DNA of 64,000 bases from contig BQJU01000020.1 of the NCBI GenBank assembly GCA_021604865.1, forward strand, positions 1 to 64,000, written 5' to 3'. Every line of letters starts with the position of its first letter. Position 1 is the stretch's first letter. A program made the translations under genes and the position numbers. Positions 8,634 to 18,664 of this stretch are shown piece by piece. Under the pieces are notes generated by a model. That model saw only the letters and a program-made list of their open reading frames with translations, was not told the origin of the DNA and ran no database searches. Source of the DNA: Saprospiraceae bacterium. GTDB lineage: Bacteria; Bacteroidota; Bacteroidia; Chitinophagales; Saprospiraceae.

Positions 8634-9476
8634 GTGAACCGACCTCAATCAATATTAATATTCCTACCAGATGGCTCTCCTCGGAGTGTCAAGATTGCTG
8701 AGATTACCAATCGAGTGGTGAAGGCGATATTAATCCCCAGGAATAAACTGGACTATATCGGAGAAAGAGATGAAGTCAAAAATGTAGGGCTATATTTCTT
8801 ATTTGGAGAATCTACAGAAAAGGCCAAACCGGTAGTCTACATTGGTGAGGCAGAGGAATGTTACACCCGACTAAAGCAACATAACCGGGAAAAGGAGTTC
8901 TGGAATTACGCCCTAGTTATTGTTTCCAAAATCAATGCATTCACCAAGGCTCATGTCAAATTTTTGGAACACCTAGCAGTAAAGACTGCCAAGGAAGTCA
9001 ACCGCTTCGATACGGAAAATGGCAACGTACCAACCAAGTCCTATATTCCTGAGTATATGGAAGCTGATCTACTTGATAGCTTCGATACAATTAAGATTCT
9101 GTTATCTACTTTGGGTTTCCCCATATTTGATTCTGTAAACAAGAAGATGGTGGATAAATCAGAAATTTTGCACCTAGCCACCAAATCTCTAAAAGCAGAA
9201 GGCGACCTTATTGATGATGGGTTTGTGGTATTTAAAGGATCGGAGGCAAGAAATCATACAACTCCTTCCTGCCATGAGTATTTGATTAACTTGAGAAATA
9301 AATTGCTGAAAGATGGGATACTGATAGAACAGGACAATAGATTGAAATTCCTGGAAGATTATATCTTCAACTCCCCCAGTACGGCTGGAGGTGTAATTCT
9401 CGGTCGCCCCAGCAATGGGTGGACCGTTTGGAAAAACAGGGATGGAAAGACTTTAGATGAATTGAAAAGAAGGTAA
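8634..9476 (+). CDS. GIY-YIG nuclease-domain protein with C-terminal DUF4357
   Basis: The start is a GTG 2 nt after the recombinase stop, consistent with translational coupling. The GIY-YIG core covers about residues 50-120: GLYFLFGES, VVYIGEAEE, then a helix with the likely metal-binding Glu (KFLEHLAVK). The C-terminal 60 residues (STAGGVILGRPSNGWTVWKN, ending DGKTLDEL) are the DUF4357 module, which in this family usually accompanies restriction-modification or other defence genes. Predicted to cut or bind DNA. The arrangement with a recombinase suggests a mobile or hypervariable module inside the island. It is convergent with the Hsp90-like gene. Confidence 0.85.
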   Translation: MNRPQSILIFLPDGSPRSVKIAEITNRVVKAILIPRNKLDYIGERDEVKNVGLYFLFGESTEKAKPVVYIGEAEECYTRLKQHNREKEFWNYALVIVSKINAFTKAHVKFLEHLAVKTAKEVNRFDTENGNVPTKSYIPEYMEADLLDSFDTIKILLSTLGFPIFDSVNKKMVDKSEILHLATKSLKAEGDLIDDGFVVFKGSEARNHTTPSCHEYLINLRNKLLKDGILIEQDNRLKFLEDYIFNSPSTAGGVILGRPSNGWTVWKNRDGKTLDELKRR

Positions 9477-9533
9477 TTTAGTAACTGAAATATTATACAC
9501 AATTGCAATAAATGTCGCCCAATTATTAATTTT

Positions 9534-12500
9534 TTAAAAGGGCAACTCCACTCCTTCCCCTGGCCTTGATACTCTGAATGCTAACATATTTTCAATTAAA
9601 TTCTTTTCATTGTTAGAATCTTTCAAATATTTTGAGATTTCGTCTTCCACATAGGCAGCATTCGCATTGATAATTTCTTCCTTGCTCTGATTATCTGTGA
9701 ACTTTTGAAGTTTACTATATATATGTTTTAAACTCAAATCCAATAGGCTTACCCGAATAATCCAATAATTTTCAGGCTGCTTTTCCTTCAAAAAGTCGAT
9801 TTGGGAACGCTTGATGTAAAAAGCAGCAGACTCATGCATGTCCCTTATTGGTTTAATAGTTGTTTTAACATCAATAAGGACCTCCCCTAGCCCAGACTTT
9901 AAGGTAATATCATATTCTGGTGTTGGGGGATTCTGAATAGCTGTCCATTGAACGTCACTACTTATTCCACGTAGCTTTAAGTAGTGAAAAATGAGACATT
10001 CTCCTATATATCCAATGATCTGATTTGGGGTGGCATGATCATTTTCCTGGTCTGAAATATCCTTATGGAGAGAAATTGATTGAGCAATCCCTCCTAACTG
10101 CTCCGGGGTTAATTCTCCCAAAATAGTCTTTAGTGGCCCAATATTTTCCTGCATCTTTTCCCGTTCCATTTCAGTAATACCTTCCAATACTTTCCCCTCT
10201 TTATGTTCTTCTAATATTTTCACCACCTCCTCTGGAGAAAAACCTTGTTTTTCAATGACATTTTGCACAATCAAATCTAATGGTTTCGCAGTTTGTCCCT
10301 CCAGTTCCCGCAAAGCCAGATCCTGTAGTCTACTAAGTTTATCCTTATCGGTACCCGTCACGAAAAGGTTGTTCCGGTACTTATATAATAAACTTAGAAC
10401 CGTATCGCCCGCTTCCATATGCAAGTAAAGATTGATTTCTTGGTCACTGACTTTCTGTCGATTATGCTTTCCCATTCTGTAGGGTCTGAAAGCCTCAACT
10501 TGATCACTATTCAAAGTATAACTGTAGTCTAGAAGAATCCGTTCTGAGGTTGTAAAAATGGCATACTCTGGAGCTTCCTTATCTCGCCATAAAACGTAAT
10601 ACGCTGCCCTCCAGGGTTCAGGCGGTAGTATTTGATTTCTTGCATAAGCACTGCTAATGGACAAAATATCCAATCGTTCTTGAAATACCTCAGCTAAATC
10701 ATTGAATAGCAATAATCGGTTAAGTTCCTTAGCTATATCTAGCCAAATTTGCATTTCCTCTACCTTGATACCATTAGGCTCAGCCGTTATTACTTTCTGT
10801 TCATTGAAGTCCGTTAAATTGAGCTCTCCTGACAAATGATAAGTAAGAACCACCGGCAGATTTTCTTTTGCCTGGTAATAAGCGATACAAAGTTTAGTCA
10901 ATAAATCTGCGATATTACTTTTTATTGGGATTGAGTTTATTTGTAGGGATTCAAACCATTCAAATGTGTTCTTTGACAAATCAGGATGTTCCTCTACTGC
11001 TTTTTTTACCGAAGCATCAGGCAAAAAGTCATTATCCAATAAAGCTCTCCGCAATTTAACGATGTCACTTTCTTTTCCTGGAAAGCCATTACCTATAAGG
11101 TATTCCTTCTTTTTGACTTGATCATTATCACTAATTATCCATTCATCCAACCATTCCGGTGCAGCTTCTTGACTTAACCTTAACTCCTGTTTTATCACGG
11201 TAGAAAAACATGTCCGAGGTTGGAAAGTCGAGAAAACCGGAAATGCATCAAACTCGAAAATTTGATGCTGGTACAAAGAATTTAATATTTGTTGATCCGA
11301 TATTTCTTGAAAAACTTCACACTCTAGCCCTAAAGTTGTTGAATTTATAAATTGAGCATAGGCAACCAAAAATGCAACCTGTTCTGGATTTATTAGCGTG
11401 CCAAATCGTTTTAAGTTTTCAAATACTTCTTTAGGCTCCATTTTGGTCACCTCAAATAGTCTGCCTAGTACACCCCTGAATTGTTGTCTAATTGCCTCTA
11501 TAGCCTGTACCTTTTTGGTGTATTCAGGTAATAGATCTGAAAGTTTGAAAGATTTATTATTGTCCGGAGTATTTTCAGATTTAAAAACGACATCATTAAG
11601 GTAGATATATTCACGAAGTGGTAATCCATCTACTGTGATTTTTGCTTGTGCTTCTTCCCTACTTAAATAACTGTTATCAATAGCTTTATTAAGCCGTTCA
11701 ACAATCTTACCTTCGACCTCAGCCCGCAATGATTCCCGTTCATCAGAAGACAAGAGGGCTAATACTGGCAAATTAGTTAGGTACCTTTTAATTAATTGGA
11801 TATCGTACTCCTGCTCAACTAACCGGACAAACGCATGCTCAGCACCAATTTCATCAATAAGCTTTTTAAACAACCCATTTCCCGTTCGAATTAAGCTTTC
11901 ATCTGATAGAAAGTACGAGTTCAATTCGCTTGGAAGAAGATAAGAGAAAGCTTCATCATGCAATCTTTTATTGACCCAATCATCTTCAGAAAAATACTGA
12001 AACTCCTTTGACTGCTTCAAACTTAGTTTGTATCCCTTCTCTACCGGAGATAATAAGAAGTGATAAAAGAAACTTCCTCCCATTTTGCTTAAAACACCAA
12101 CATCACTTTGAGAAATCAGATGTGATTCATCTTTCCATTTTTCAACTAAAAGCTCCCATGATCCCATTCTAATATTGGCAAACGGAACCTTAATAACCTT
12201 TTGTGATATATTCTGCGGAGGACATTTTAAGTCCGAAACCTGTTCAATTAAAGCTTTATATCTTTGGTAGTCTTCTGGGTTAAGGTCAAGTGCTTTTGCA
12301 TGAAGAAAACACTGATTAACACTTAATACATTTTCATGATCACCACGAATCCACAAAACGTCTTCGCTCAGCTTACTATCATCCTTTTTTCCTCTGAAAT
12401 TATAAAAATCGGTCAACTCTGAAAGAGCTAAAAAGTAAATACTTTCCTCCGTTGAAAGAACTTGGGACGTGGCATTTTCCCAATTTTTTTTAATCAAATC

Positions 12501-14615
12501 CCAGTATTCAGTCTCTTGCAAAAGATAGCTATCAAGTTCGGTTAGATACTCAGTTGGTACTAACTTTGAAAACTGCAAGAGCCCGCTCTTTGCCTTTTTC
12601 CTGGGTTGTTCTAATAATGAGCTGAGTGGCTTAACTGTTCCTTCAGCATTGGCAAAAAGTAATAATTCATTTCGTAGCTCTTCGGTTGATAACTCTAATC
12701 CATCCTTCAATGTTTTCCAGAATTTCCACTTCCCTCCTTGGGTTAATTTATTTTCCTCAGAATTTAATAACTTATCTATATATGACTGAATCTGGGTAAA
12801 TAAAGTAGTTGAGAGCAACCATCCCGAAACCGTTTGGGCAAGTTTCTGATTTGCCAGGATATCAAGTCCTCCATTTGGTATTTTATGGGAGGTTAGAACA
12901 TCCTTTATATATTGAGTCCGCTCATCCAATAAAAAACCTTCTTCTAGTTCTTGAATTTCCTTCCAACTATACGCTTTTTTATCACTAAACCTAAAAAAGG
13001 GTACTCCCTTAAGCTCTTCCTCTTTTAATTCTAAATCAGAAATCTCATGAAGTAAATTTTCGTATTTTTCACTTGATAGACTATGAAGCCATTGGTCTCT
13101 CAAAGAGGGATTTGCTGCTGCTAAGACATTAATAATTGACCAAATATCTATCTCAAGGAATTCACTTGCTAATTCGATCGAACTGGCCACTCGATGGTCC
13201 AACCAATAAATATGATCTAGCCCTAAAGTTTCTGGTTTTACCATTACCTCCGACTTTAATGCTTTAACTTTCTCCTTGTCCTTCTCAGTACCGCCATATT
13301 CTATAGGGATACTAATTTGAAACGCTTGTCGAAGGTTTTGATAGAAATGTTCCTGATAAAAATTTAGCTGTTGTTTTAACTTATCCGTATCTGTTTGGAG
13401 TAAAGCATTTAACAGGTCTATACAGTTTTTCTTATCTTTAAATTCAGTAATATAATTGATAATTGCTTTACTAATTGCTTCAAGTTCTTGTCGATTGTAC
13501 GAATCATCAACATCTATTCGCTGCCGGTCTCCCTTTATGTTGTAACTTTTGGCATTGATGATAAATTTTAGACCAAATTTAGTATCTGCAATTGGGAAGG
13601 TTTGATAGAAATTTACCAGGTTGTCGGAACTATCCGCTGGAATTAGTAATTTGAATGGATCCTGATTACGTATTAACAACTCAACTGGTAAATATTTACC
13701 TCTATTTATTTCCTGGTCATTTATTCTTACTGTTTTTAGGTTACGTAGGAACGGAAAGGAACTCCTTATTCCAGGAATTATTTCATCTTCAAGTTGCTTT
13801 TCTAATTTGGAGGCTTTCCCGGATCCTAAAGGAACATAGATCAGTGTTCCTTTTTTAAAAAAAGGGTCCATCGAAAATTTAGCAAATGCTCTATTTAGAA
13901 ATGCAATACAACTTAAAAGTTCCTGCTCACTAAAAATATTTCTTTGCACATCAGAATTTGTAAGCATCTTCTGATTTAAAAAAGCAGGATAATAGGAATA
14001 AACCAATTTTGCTAATAGTGGAATATTAGAAGATTCATAATCTCCTGAAAAATTAATATTTTCCACAGAATTGATAAATCTAAACTTTTCAATTTGGTCG
14101 CGTGAACCCCAACTAAAAAGTATTGGTCCTTTTAAATCTTCGATTAAAGCTTTCCACAACTGTTTCCCTGAATCTTCAATAATTTCGTCCTCATTAACCT
14201 TCTCGTTTAATAGCAGATTAAAGAGTAATTTAGATCCCCTCCCCTTTTCACCAGTTGCTTCAAGATCATTAGATTTCCTTCCTTGCCCCTTAGCTAGAAA
14301 ATGTCTTAGTTGACGTTTTTCACCACCATTAGTTTCAAAAGGATATCCATTGTTGATTATAAGCAGGGAGTCTTCTGAAAAAAAGAAAAAGATGTTATCC
14401 GCTTCTTCATCATTTGCATTTTGCAACATTTCAAAGAAAACCTGTATATCCGGATTAATAGCAAAGTCATAAAGATCTCGGATATAATCCTCAAATTGTT
14501 GGCCATCACCGATCAATTTCGCCAGTAATGGATCCGTTTTTTGACTCCCTAGTTGTTGCGTAGGTTCTTTTCCAGTCAAAAAACGAATATAAGCATTGAT
14601 ATCCTTTACAATCAT
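9534..14615 (-). CDS. Giant Hsp90-like ATPase with C-terminal DUF3883 (NO VEIN-like), third gene of a ZorAB operon
   Basis: 1693 residues. The N-terminus is a GHKL/Hsp90-like nucleotide-binding domain of the sacsin type: N-box FEMLQNANDE (61-70, with E62 and N66), IINNGYPF (86-93) and the glycine lid GEKGRGSKLL (122-131). About 1350 residues of helical sequence without recognised repeats follow. The C-terminal domain (from about 1533: GYIGECLIFHYLK, PEYDITLKSGLGEVLIDVKTT) is DUF3883, a PD-(D/E)XK-like fold with candidate catalytic residues D (EYDIT), D and K (IDVKTT). Hsp90-like plus DUF3883 is the layout of plant NO VEIN proteins and of bacterial proteins from defence islands. The start codon overlaps the ZorB-like stop by 4 nt, so all three genes form one operon. 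Presumably the effector: an ATP-driven switch that unleashes or positions a nuclease. This role is inference. Confidence 0.85.
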   Translation of the reverse strand: MIVKDINAYIRFLTGKEPTQQLGSQKTDPLLAKLIGDGQQFEDYIRDLYDFAINPDIQVFFEMLQNANDEEADNIFFFFSEDSLLIINNGYPFETNGGEKRQLRHFLAKGQGRKSNDLEATGEKGRGSKLLFNLLLNEKVNEDEIIEDSGKQLWKALIEDLKGPILFSWGSRDQIEKFRFINSVENINFSGDYESSNIPLLAKLVYSYYPAFLNQKMLTNSDVQRNIFSEQELLSCIAFLNRAFAKFSMDPFFKKGTLIYVPLGSGKASKLEKQLEDEIIPGIRSSFPFLRNLKTVRINDQEINRGKYLPVELLIRNQDPFKLLIPADSSDNLVNFYQTFPIADTKFGLKFIINAKSYNIKGDRQRIDVDDSYNRQELEAISKAIINYITEFKDKKNCIDLLNALLQTDTDKLKQQLNFYQEHFYQNLRQAFQISIPIEYGGTEKDKEKVKALKSEVMVKPETLGLDHIYWLDHRVASSIELASEFLEIDIWSIINVLAAANPSLRDQWLHSLSSEKYENLLHEISDLELKEEELKGVPFFRFSDKKAYSWKEIQELEEGFLLDERTQYIKDVLTSHKIPNGGLDILANQKLAQTVSGWLLSTTLFTQIQSYIDKLLNSEENKLTQGGKWKFWKTLKDGLELSTEELRNELLLFANAEGTVKPLSSLLEQPRKKAKSGLLQFSKLVPTEYLTELDSYLLQETEYWDLIKKNWENATSQVLSTEESIYFLALSELTDFYNFRGKKDDSKLSEDVLWIRGDHENVLSVNQCFLHAKALDLNPEDYQRYKALIEQVSDLKCPPQNISQKVIKVPFANIRMGSWELLVEKWKDESHLISQSDVGVLSKMGGSFFYHFLLSPVEKGYKLSLKQSKEFQYFSEDDWVNKRLHDEAFSYLLPSELNSYFLSDESLIRTGNGLFKKLIDEIGAEHAFVRLVEQEYDIQLIKRYLTNLPVLALLSSDERESLRAEVEGKIVERLNKAIDNSYLSREEAQAKITVDGLPLREYIYLNDVVFKSENTPDNNKSFKLSDLLPEYTKKVQAIEAIRQQFRGVLGRLFEVTKMEPKEVFENLKRFGTLINPEQVAFLVAYAQFINSTTLGLECEVFQEISDQQILNSLYQHQIFEFDAFPVFSTFQPRTCFSTVIKQELRLSQEAAPEWLDEWIISDNDQVKKKEYLIGNGFPGKESDIVKLRRALLDNDFLPDASVKKAVEEHPDLSKNTFEWFESLQINSIPIKSNIADLLTKLCIAYYQAKENLPVVLTYHLSGELNLTDFNEQKVITAEPNGIKVEEMQIWLDIAKELNRLLLFNDLAEVFQERLDILSISSAYARNQILPPEPWRAAYYVLWRDKEAPEYAIFTTSERILLDYSYTLNSDQVEAFRPYRMGKHNRQKVSDQEINLYLHMEAGDTVLSLLYKYRNNLFVTGTDKDKLSRLQDLALRELEGQTAKPLDLIVQNVIEKQGFSPEEVVKILEEHKEGKVLEGITEMEREKMQENIGPLKTILGELTPEQLGGIAQSISLHKDISDQENDHATPNQIIGYIGECLIFHYLKLRGISSDVQWTAIQNPPTPEYDITLKSGLGEVLIDVKTTIKPIRDMHESAAFYIKRSQIDFLKEKQPENYWIIRVSLLDLSLKHIYSKLQKFTDNQSKEEIINANAAYVEDEISKYLKDSNNEKNLIENMLAFRVSRPGEGVELPF

Positions 14616-15277
14616 TTTTCATTGTATTCAATGAGAACCCTAAATTCTACTCGTCTGGACCGATCGGCATCATAGATCTGTTCCATTGAAGTTTTTGAAA
14701 CGCCTGCCGTATCTAGTGGCCTGGTATAGGCATAACCACAAGCAATAGAATTGCTTAAAACAAAGTTTTGAAAATCGGGGTCAAGATTTTTAAAATAATC
14801 GTGCCGGACAATATATTTCTGGATTTCCATAGCCCGTGCACTCGAAGTAATGAGATTATTCACATAATCACCTAAGGAGTCGGTGTGGCCTTCAATTCTA
14901 ATTTCCTGAATAGTAAAAGAATCCCTTGATTCATTGTAAAATGTTTCTAATCGACTATAATAAAGCGGGATAAAGCTATCTAAGACACTTTCGAAATAGG
15001 GCGTAGGTTTATGATTTCTTAATTGGAAAAGTGATTTATCCTGAATAGTAAACCGAATCGTAGCACTATCAGCAATTTCAATGGCATTCTGGTCTTTAAA
15101 TACCTCTTCGAATTCTCCTATTAATTCGGCATATTTAGATTCTAATACCTTCTTTTCTCCCTTCAATAAAGACAGGGCTAAAGAGATCACCATGAAAATA
15201 ATCATGAAGCCAGTTACCAAGTCGGTATAACTCATCCAAAAATTATTTTCTTCATTTTCTGCCCATCCACCAAACAT
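14612..15277 (-). CDS. zorB-like: ZorB-like protein: MotB/OmpA-type stator subunit
   Basis: 221 residues. A short cytoplasmic N-terminus is followed by one transmembrane helix with the proton-site motif SYTDLVTGFMIIFMV (Asp19), as in MotB and ZorB. The periplasmic part ends in an OmpA-like peptidoglycan-binding domain: IRIEGHTDSLGD, SARAMEIQKYI and the closing DRSRRVEFRVLI. In Zorya defence ZorA and ZorB form a proton-driven motor anchored to the wall that senses phage entry and triggers cytoplasmic effectors. Here it sits 4 nt after the ZorA-like gene and overlaps the Hsp90-like gene. A flagellar or Tol/Exb role is less likely, given the partner and the defence context. Confidence 0.8.
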   Translation of the reverse strand: MFGGWAENEENNFWMSYTDLVTGFMIIFMVISLALSLLKGEKKVLESKYAELIGEFEEVFKDQNAIEIADSATIRFTIQDKSLFQLRNHKPTPYFESVLDSFIPLYYSRLETFYNESRDSFTIQEIRIEGHTDSLGDYVNNLITSSARAMEIQKYIVRHDYFKNLDPDFQNFVLSNSIACGYAYTRPLDTAGVSKTSMEQIYDADRSRRVEFRVLIEYNEK

Positions 15278-15281
15278 AAGC

Positions 15282-16232
15282 TTATACTTTTAGATGAAGT
15301 TCTTCAAGTTTTTCACGGAGTGCGTCTAATTGAATAATCGTATTCGAAATATCATTTACTTTAATTTGTAATTCTTCAATACCTTCCGAACGACCATTAA
15401 TGATTTCAAAAAGCTTATTGGTATCTAAGGCAAGCTTTTCAAGCAATTCTTGCTGACTAGTTATTTTCTGTATAAGTGCGTGAGTTTCTTGCTGTAATTC
15501 ATGGTATTGGGCTACTGCATTCCCAAAAGTCGAAGAGGAAGATTCCAAAGCAGTTGTCGATCGAACCTGAAGGTCACCAAGGAGCTGAAAGCTTTTTTCA
15601 AGGCTTTCACTTTGTTCTTTAAGTAGTTTTAGCGTTTCACTTGTCCCGTTTTCAACCACCTCATTATATTTGGCAACAATTTTTTCTGAGGATTGCTGAA
15701 TTTCTCCCTTAAATGCCTGCGTAGCTTCGCCACTAAGTGATTCGACCAAGGCCCCTAAGTTTACTTCTAAATCTTTAAATAAGGTGTGGATATTATTTTT
15801 GAATTGTTCGATCATCCCATCGACAACACCAGTCAGCTTTCCAATTTCCTGTGTATTTTCTTCTGTTTTAATAATGAGGTCTTTGAGGATCCTTGCAGGA
15901 TGTTCGTTTAGTCCCTGTCCCTTTTCCATTGAGTCTAGACGAACTTTAGTAGCAAAAGAAAAGATAATACTTCCTATTACGCCAAACAAAGATGTTGAAA
16001 AGGCCTTTGCTAAATCAGAAACCAATTCCTCAACCTTACTTATCTCGTCAATTTTTAAATTTTCATCTGTCAACTTATAATACAATACAGCAAAGGTAAA
16101 GAGCACCCCGATTCCAGTACTGAATGCTGGTAAGGTGTTCAATATTCGTGGGCTTTTACTGAAAATAAGTATTGGTATTCCTACTGAAAGAATTATTAAT
16201 ACCGTAAGTTGGTTGGCATATTCGACTATCAT
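15282..16232 (-). CDS. zorA-like: ZorA-like protein: MotA/ExbB-type channel subunit with coiled-coil tail
   Basis: 316 residues. Three hydrophobic helices are visible (about 9-25, 30-53 and 91-113), the last rich in small and polar residues (KAFSTSLFGVIGSIIFSFAT), as in MotA/TolQ/ExbB channel proteins. From about 115 to the end the protein is a long cytoplasmic helical/coiled-coil tail (repeated LE/LLEKLA patterns). A long cytoplasmic tail is the hallmark of ZorA, where it is proposed to transmit the periplasmic signal inward. It is the first gene of the three-gene operon, with 236 nt between it and the broken NACHT gene upstream, so it probably has its own promoter; I could not assign one confidently. 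Confidence 0.75.
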   Translation of the reverse strand: MIVEYANQLTVLIILSVGIPILIFSKSPRILNTLPAFSTGIGVLFTFAVLYYKLTDENLKIDEISKVEELVSDLAKAFSTSLFGVIGSIIFSFATKVRLDSMEKGQGLNEHPARILKDLIIKTEENTQEIGKLTGVVDGMIEQFKNNIHTLFKDLEVNLGALVESLSGEATQAFKGEIQQSSEKIVAKYNEVVENGTSETLKLLKEQSESLEKSFQLLGDLQVRSTTALESSSSTFGNAVAQYHELQQETHALIQKITSQQELLEKLALDTNKLFEIINGRSEGIEELQIKVNDISNTIIQLDALREKLEELHLKV

Positions 16233-16468
16233 TTCTAGTGCGGAATTGTAAGTTTTCTCAAAAAGTATGTTAAAGTTATCTTTTACGAGATTCTTTAGGA
16301 ATATGTTCCGAATTGTGAAAAGTAATTGTGAAATAGAAAATTTTGAGGATCTTATTCTTATTAATTGAGGGGGGAATTCTTATTTCCTATTCAATTGAGG
16401 CAGCTTTGCCAGAAGATGACTTTTATGAAAAGAGTAGCTTAACTCCAATAAAACAATGGCAATTTACT

Positions 16469-18643
16469 TCACTCCTTATCCCACTCCGGCTCCAACAGTC
16501 CATCCAAAATTCTTCCCTGCACTTCTTCACTAACATAGGCGTCAGCATTGAGGCATTCTACAATCAGCAAGTTCCCTTTTAGGAATTGGGTAGTTGCCAA
16601 TGTGAATAAAAAGAGGGTGTCGCCTTCCCTAACAGACTCAAAATCAAGATCCCATGCAGATTTGAGCTCATCAACCAGCCCAGAGAACTGATAATTATCT
16701 AATTTAAGGCCTAGTTCAGGTATATTGTTGAGCGTCCGAGTTCCATCAAATTCACTGATTCGGACAAGGTCACGCAGTTCCGTAAAGGATAAAGCGAGGT
16801 CTAATGCGAAATTTCGATCATTGGCAGTATTAAGATTAAAGCCAATCTCAGGACGACTATTTAAGATTCTTTTATATGCATATTCACCCACTCGACTAAA
16901 AATATCATATAATACTATTGACTTTCGGAAAGCATTGGGATAGGAATTTTTATCTGGTCTAAGGACTTCATCTAAGCCCTTAAGCAATCTATTCAGCCGT
17001 GTTTCACGGAGCTGCATTCGATTTTTTTGAACCATCCTCAGTAACATCTCACTTGCATCCGAAAGCCTGCCCATAGCCAATAAAAACACTTCCCTCCACT
17101 TATAATTGTATAAGTGATCATCCACCAATTTTTCTATGGTACCGCTTGCAGCATTATCAACAATAAAGTTTGCAGTAAAATATTCTTGGAATGTCAGGTG
17201 TCCAAATGAATAGAGCCCCCTTGCTCGCTCCACGAATATGCTATGATTCGCTTCAATGCTTTCCAATATTTCCTCCCCATCTACTTCTGAATCTCTTTCT
17301 TCGATAGCATGCTGGCTAATGAGGAAATCTTCGATCATTTTTGACAAATTCGCCTTACGAAAAAGGTAACGGTTATCCTTAAAAGTTGAATAGGCTAGAT
17401 GAGCAAACATTTTCCTTTTCTTTCTGATAGAAAGCTCTTTATATGGGTTATGTCTGGTGATTCGACGCGAAGCATCCCATTTCTTGAGCAAAGCTTCAGT
17501 GGATCTGTCGTAAAGATCAGCACGATAGGCTGGAAAATCCTCATCTGCCTCATAGGTGATGCACAGTAATGTGAGCAGCAATGGCATTGAGGATAATTCC
17601 CGTAATTGGGGTCTCTCTTTCACCTGTGCTAAGCATTCTTTGGCCATATTTGGCTCCTTGACAAACCAGTTTTGAACAAATGTCTCGATCTGCTTTTCAT
17701 TGAAGTCTGAAATTTCTAAATCTGTGTACTGCTCAAACCAATGATCGTAAGCTGCAACCCGGCAACTAATTAAAAAGTGATTGCTTGAATATTTTTCGGA
17801 GAAATCTCGAATCTGACTAATGATTTCATCAAGTTGGGTTTCCTGGCTTACTTCATCAAGTCCGTCTAACAAGATTAGGCAATTACCCTACTTAAGCATA
17901 TTTTCTACAAACCACTCTGTTTGCTCAATCTCACAAACTTTAAATTGATCATTTATATATGTGACTAAGCTCTTTTCCGTATCTACCCAATCCCGGATAG
18001 TAACAAAAATAGGGAGTCGACGTGGAATATAGTGATGCTGTTGGTTCAGCAACATTTTAAGCGCGAGAAACCGTAAAAAGGTCGTTTTCCCAGCACCAGG
18101 TTTACCCAAAATGATGACTTTGGCTGTATGCTGAACAATCCATCCCCCATCTTCGGTCGCAATATGGGGGTAATTAGACCTACTCCTAGCAAAATCAAGA
18201 TCCTCATTCAATCTTTGTATTTCCATTCCAGAGCGGGAAGGTATTCGATTTAAAATATTAACTCGAACATTGAGGTTAAGCAGGGACTTTGGCTTGCTCT
18301 GACCCAACACTTTAATCTGCCCTAAGCGATCTAACATTGAGTTCCGGTACTTCTCTGTTAATTCTCCGAAAATATCTGCTTCGGCTATGTTATTGAAGTT
18401 TTCCAGGTCCTTCACTAGCCCGGAAATGGCTATTCGAATTGTATTCCTTTCTTTTACATACTCTCCATGTGATATGATTCCATTAAGCTTGTACTGACGT
18501 TCCACATTTTTTAAACGGGCAGATAGTTCTCGACTTTTGTCTGCGAAAGACGTGGTCATCAAAACTTCACAGGCTTCCTCTAGCTTGTCATCGGCGATGA
18601 GTTTTTTAAGCTGGGCCACCTTATTGTCATTCAGATTTTCCAC
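16469..18643 (-). pseudogene. EAD11-NACHT STAND ATPase interrupted by one in-frame amber codon
   Basis: Reading from 18643, 251 residues end at TAG (17888-17890). Directly after the TAG the same frame continues for over 470 residues to 16469. The upstream part holds an EAD11-like domain (residues 10-80: KLEEA, GEYVKERNTI, matching the STAND at 4147) and Walker A GKPGAGKT (180-187). The downstream part resumes GNCLILLDGLDEVSQE, which is Walker B of NACHT, followed by SFGHLTFQEYFTA, the typical NACHT C-terminal motif. Everything on both sides is intact, so a single CAG-to-TAG change in an MLKQGNCLILLDG-like stretch would explain the break. A TTG at 17872 is a poor restart and would give a product lacking Walker A. 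The gene begins 21 nt after hsdR, as if co-transcribed with the restriction operon. Confidence 0.85.
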
Positions 18644-18664
18644 ACCTGTTTGCTTTGGTAGTTA

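Noticed and set aside
14612-16232. ZorAB-like pair as flagellar MotAB or TolQR/ExbBD
   Set aside because: No flagellar or Tol genes nearby; the long coiled tail, OmpA-type C-domain and coupling to the Hsp90-like gene fit a Zorya-type system better.
17888-17890. TAG read as pyrrolysine or programmed readthrough
   Set aside because: No pyrrolysine genes or readthrough context seen; a simple CAG-to-TAG nonsense change is the more economical explanation.
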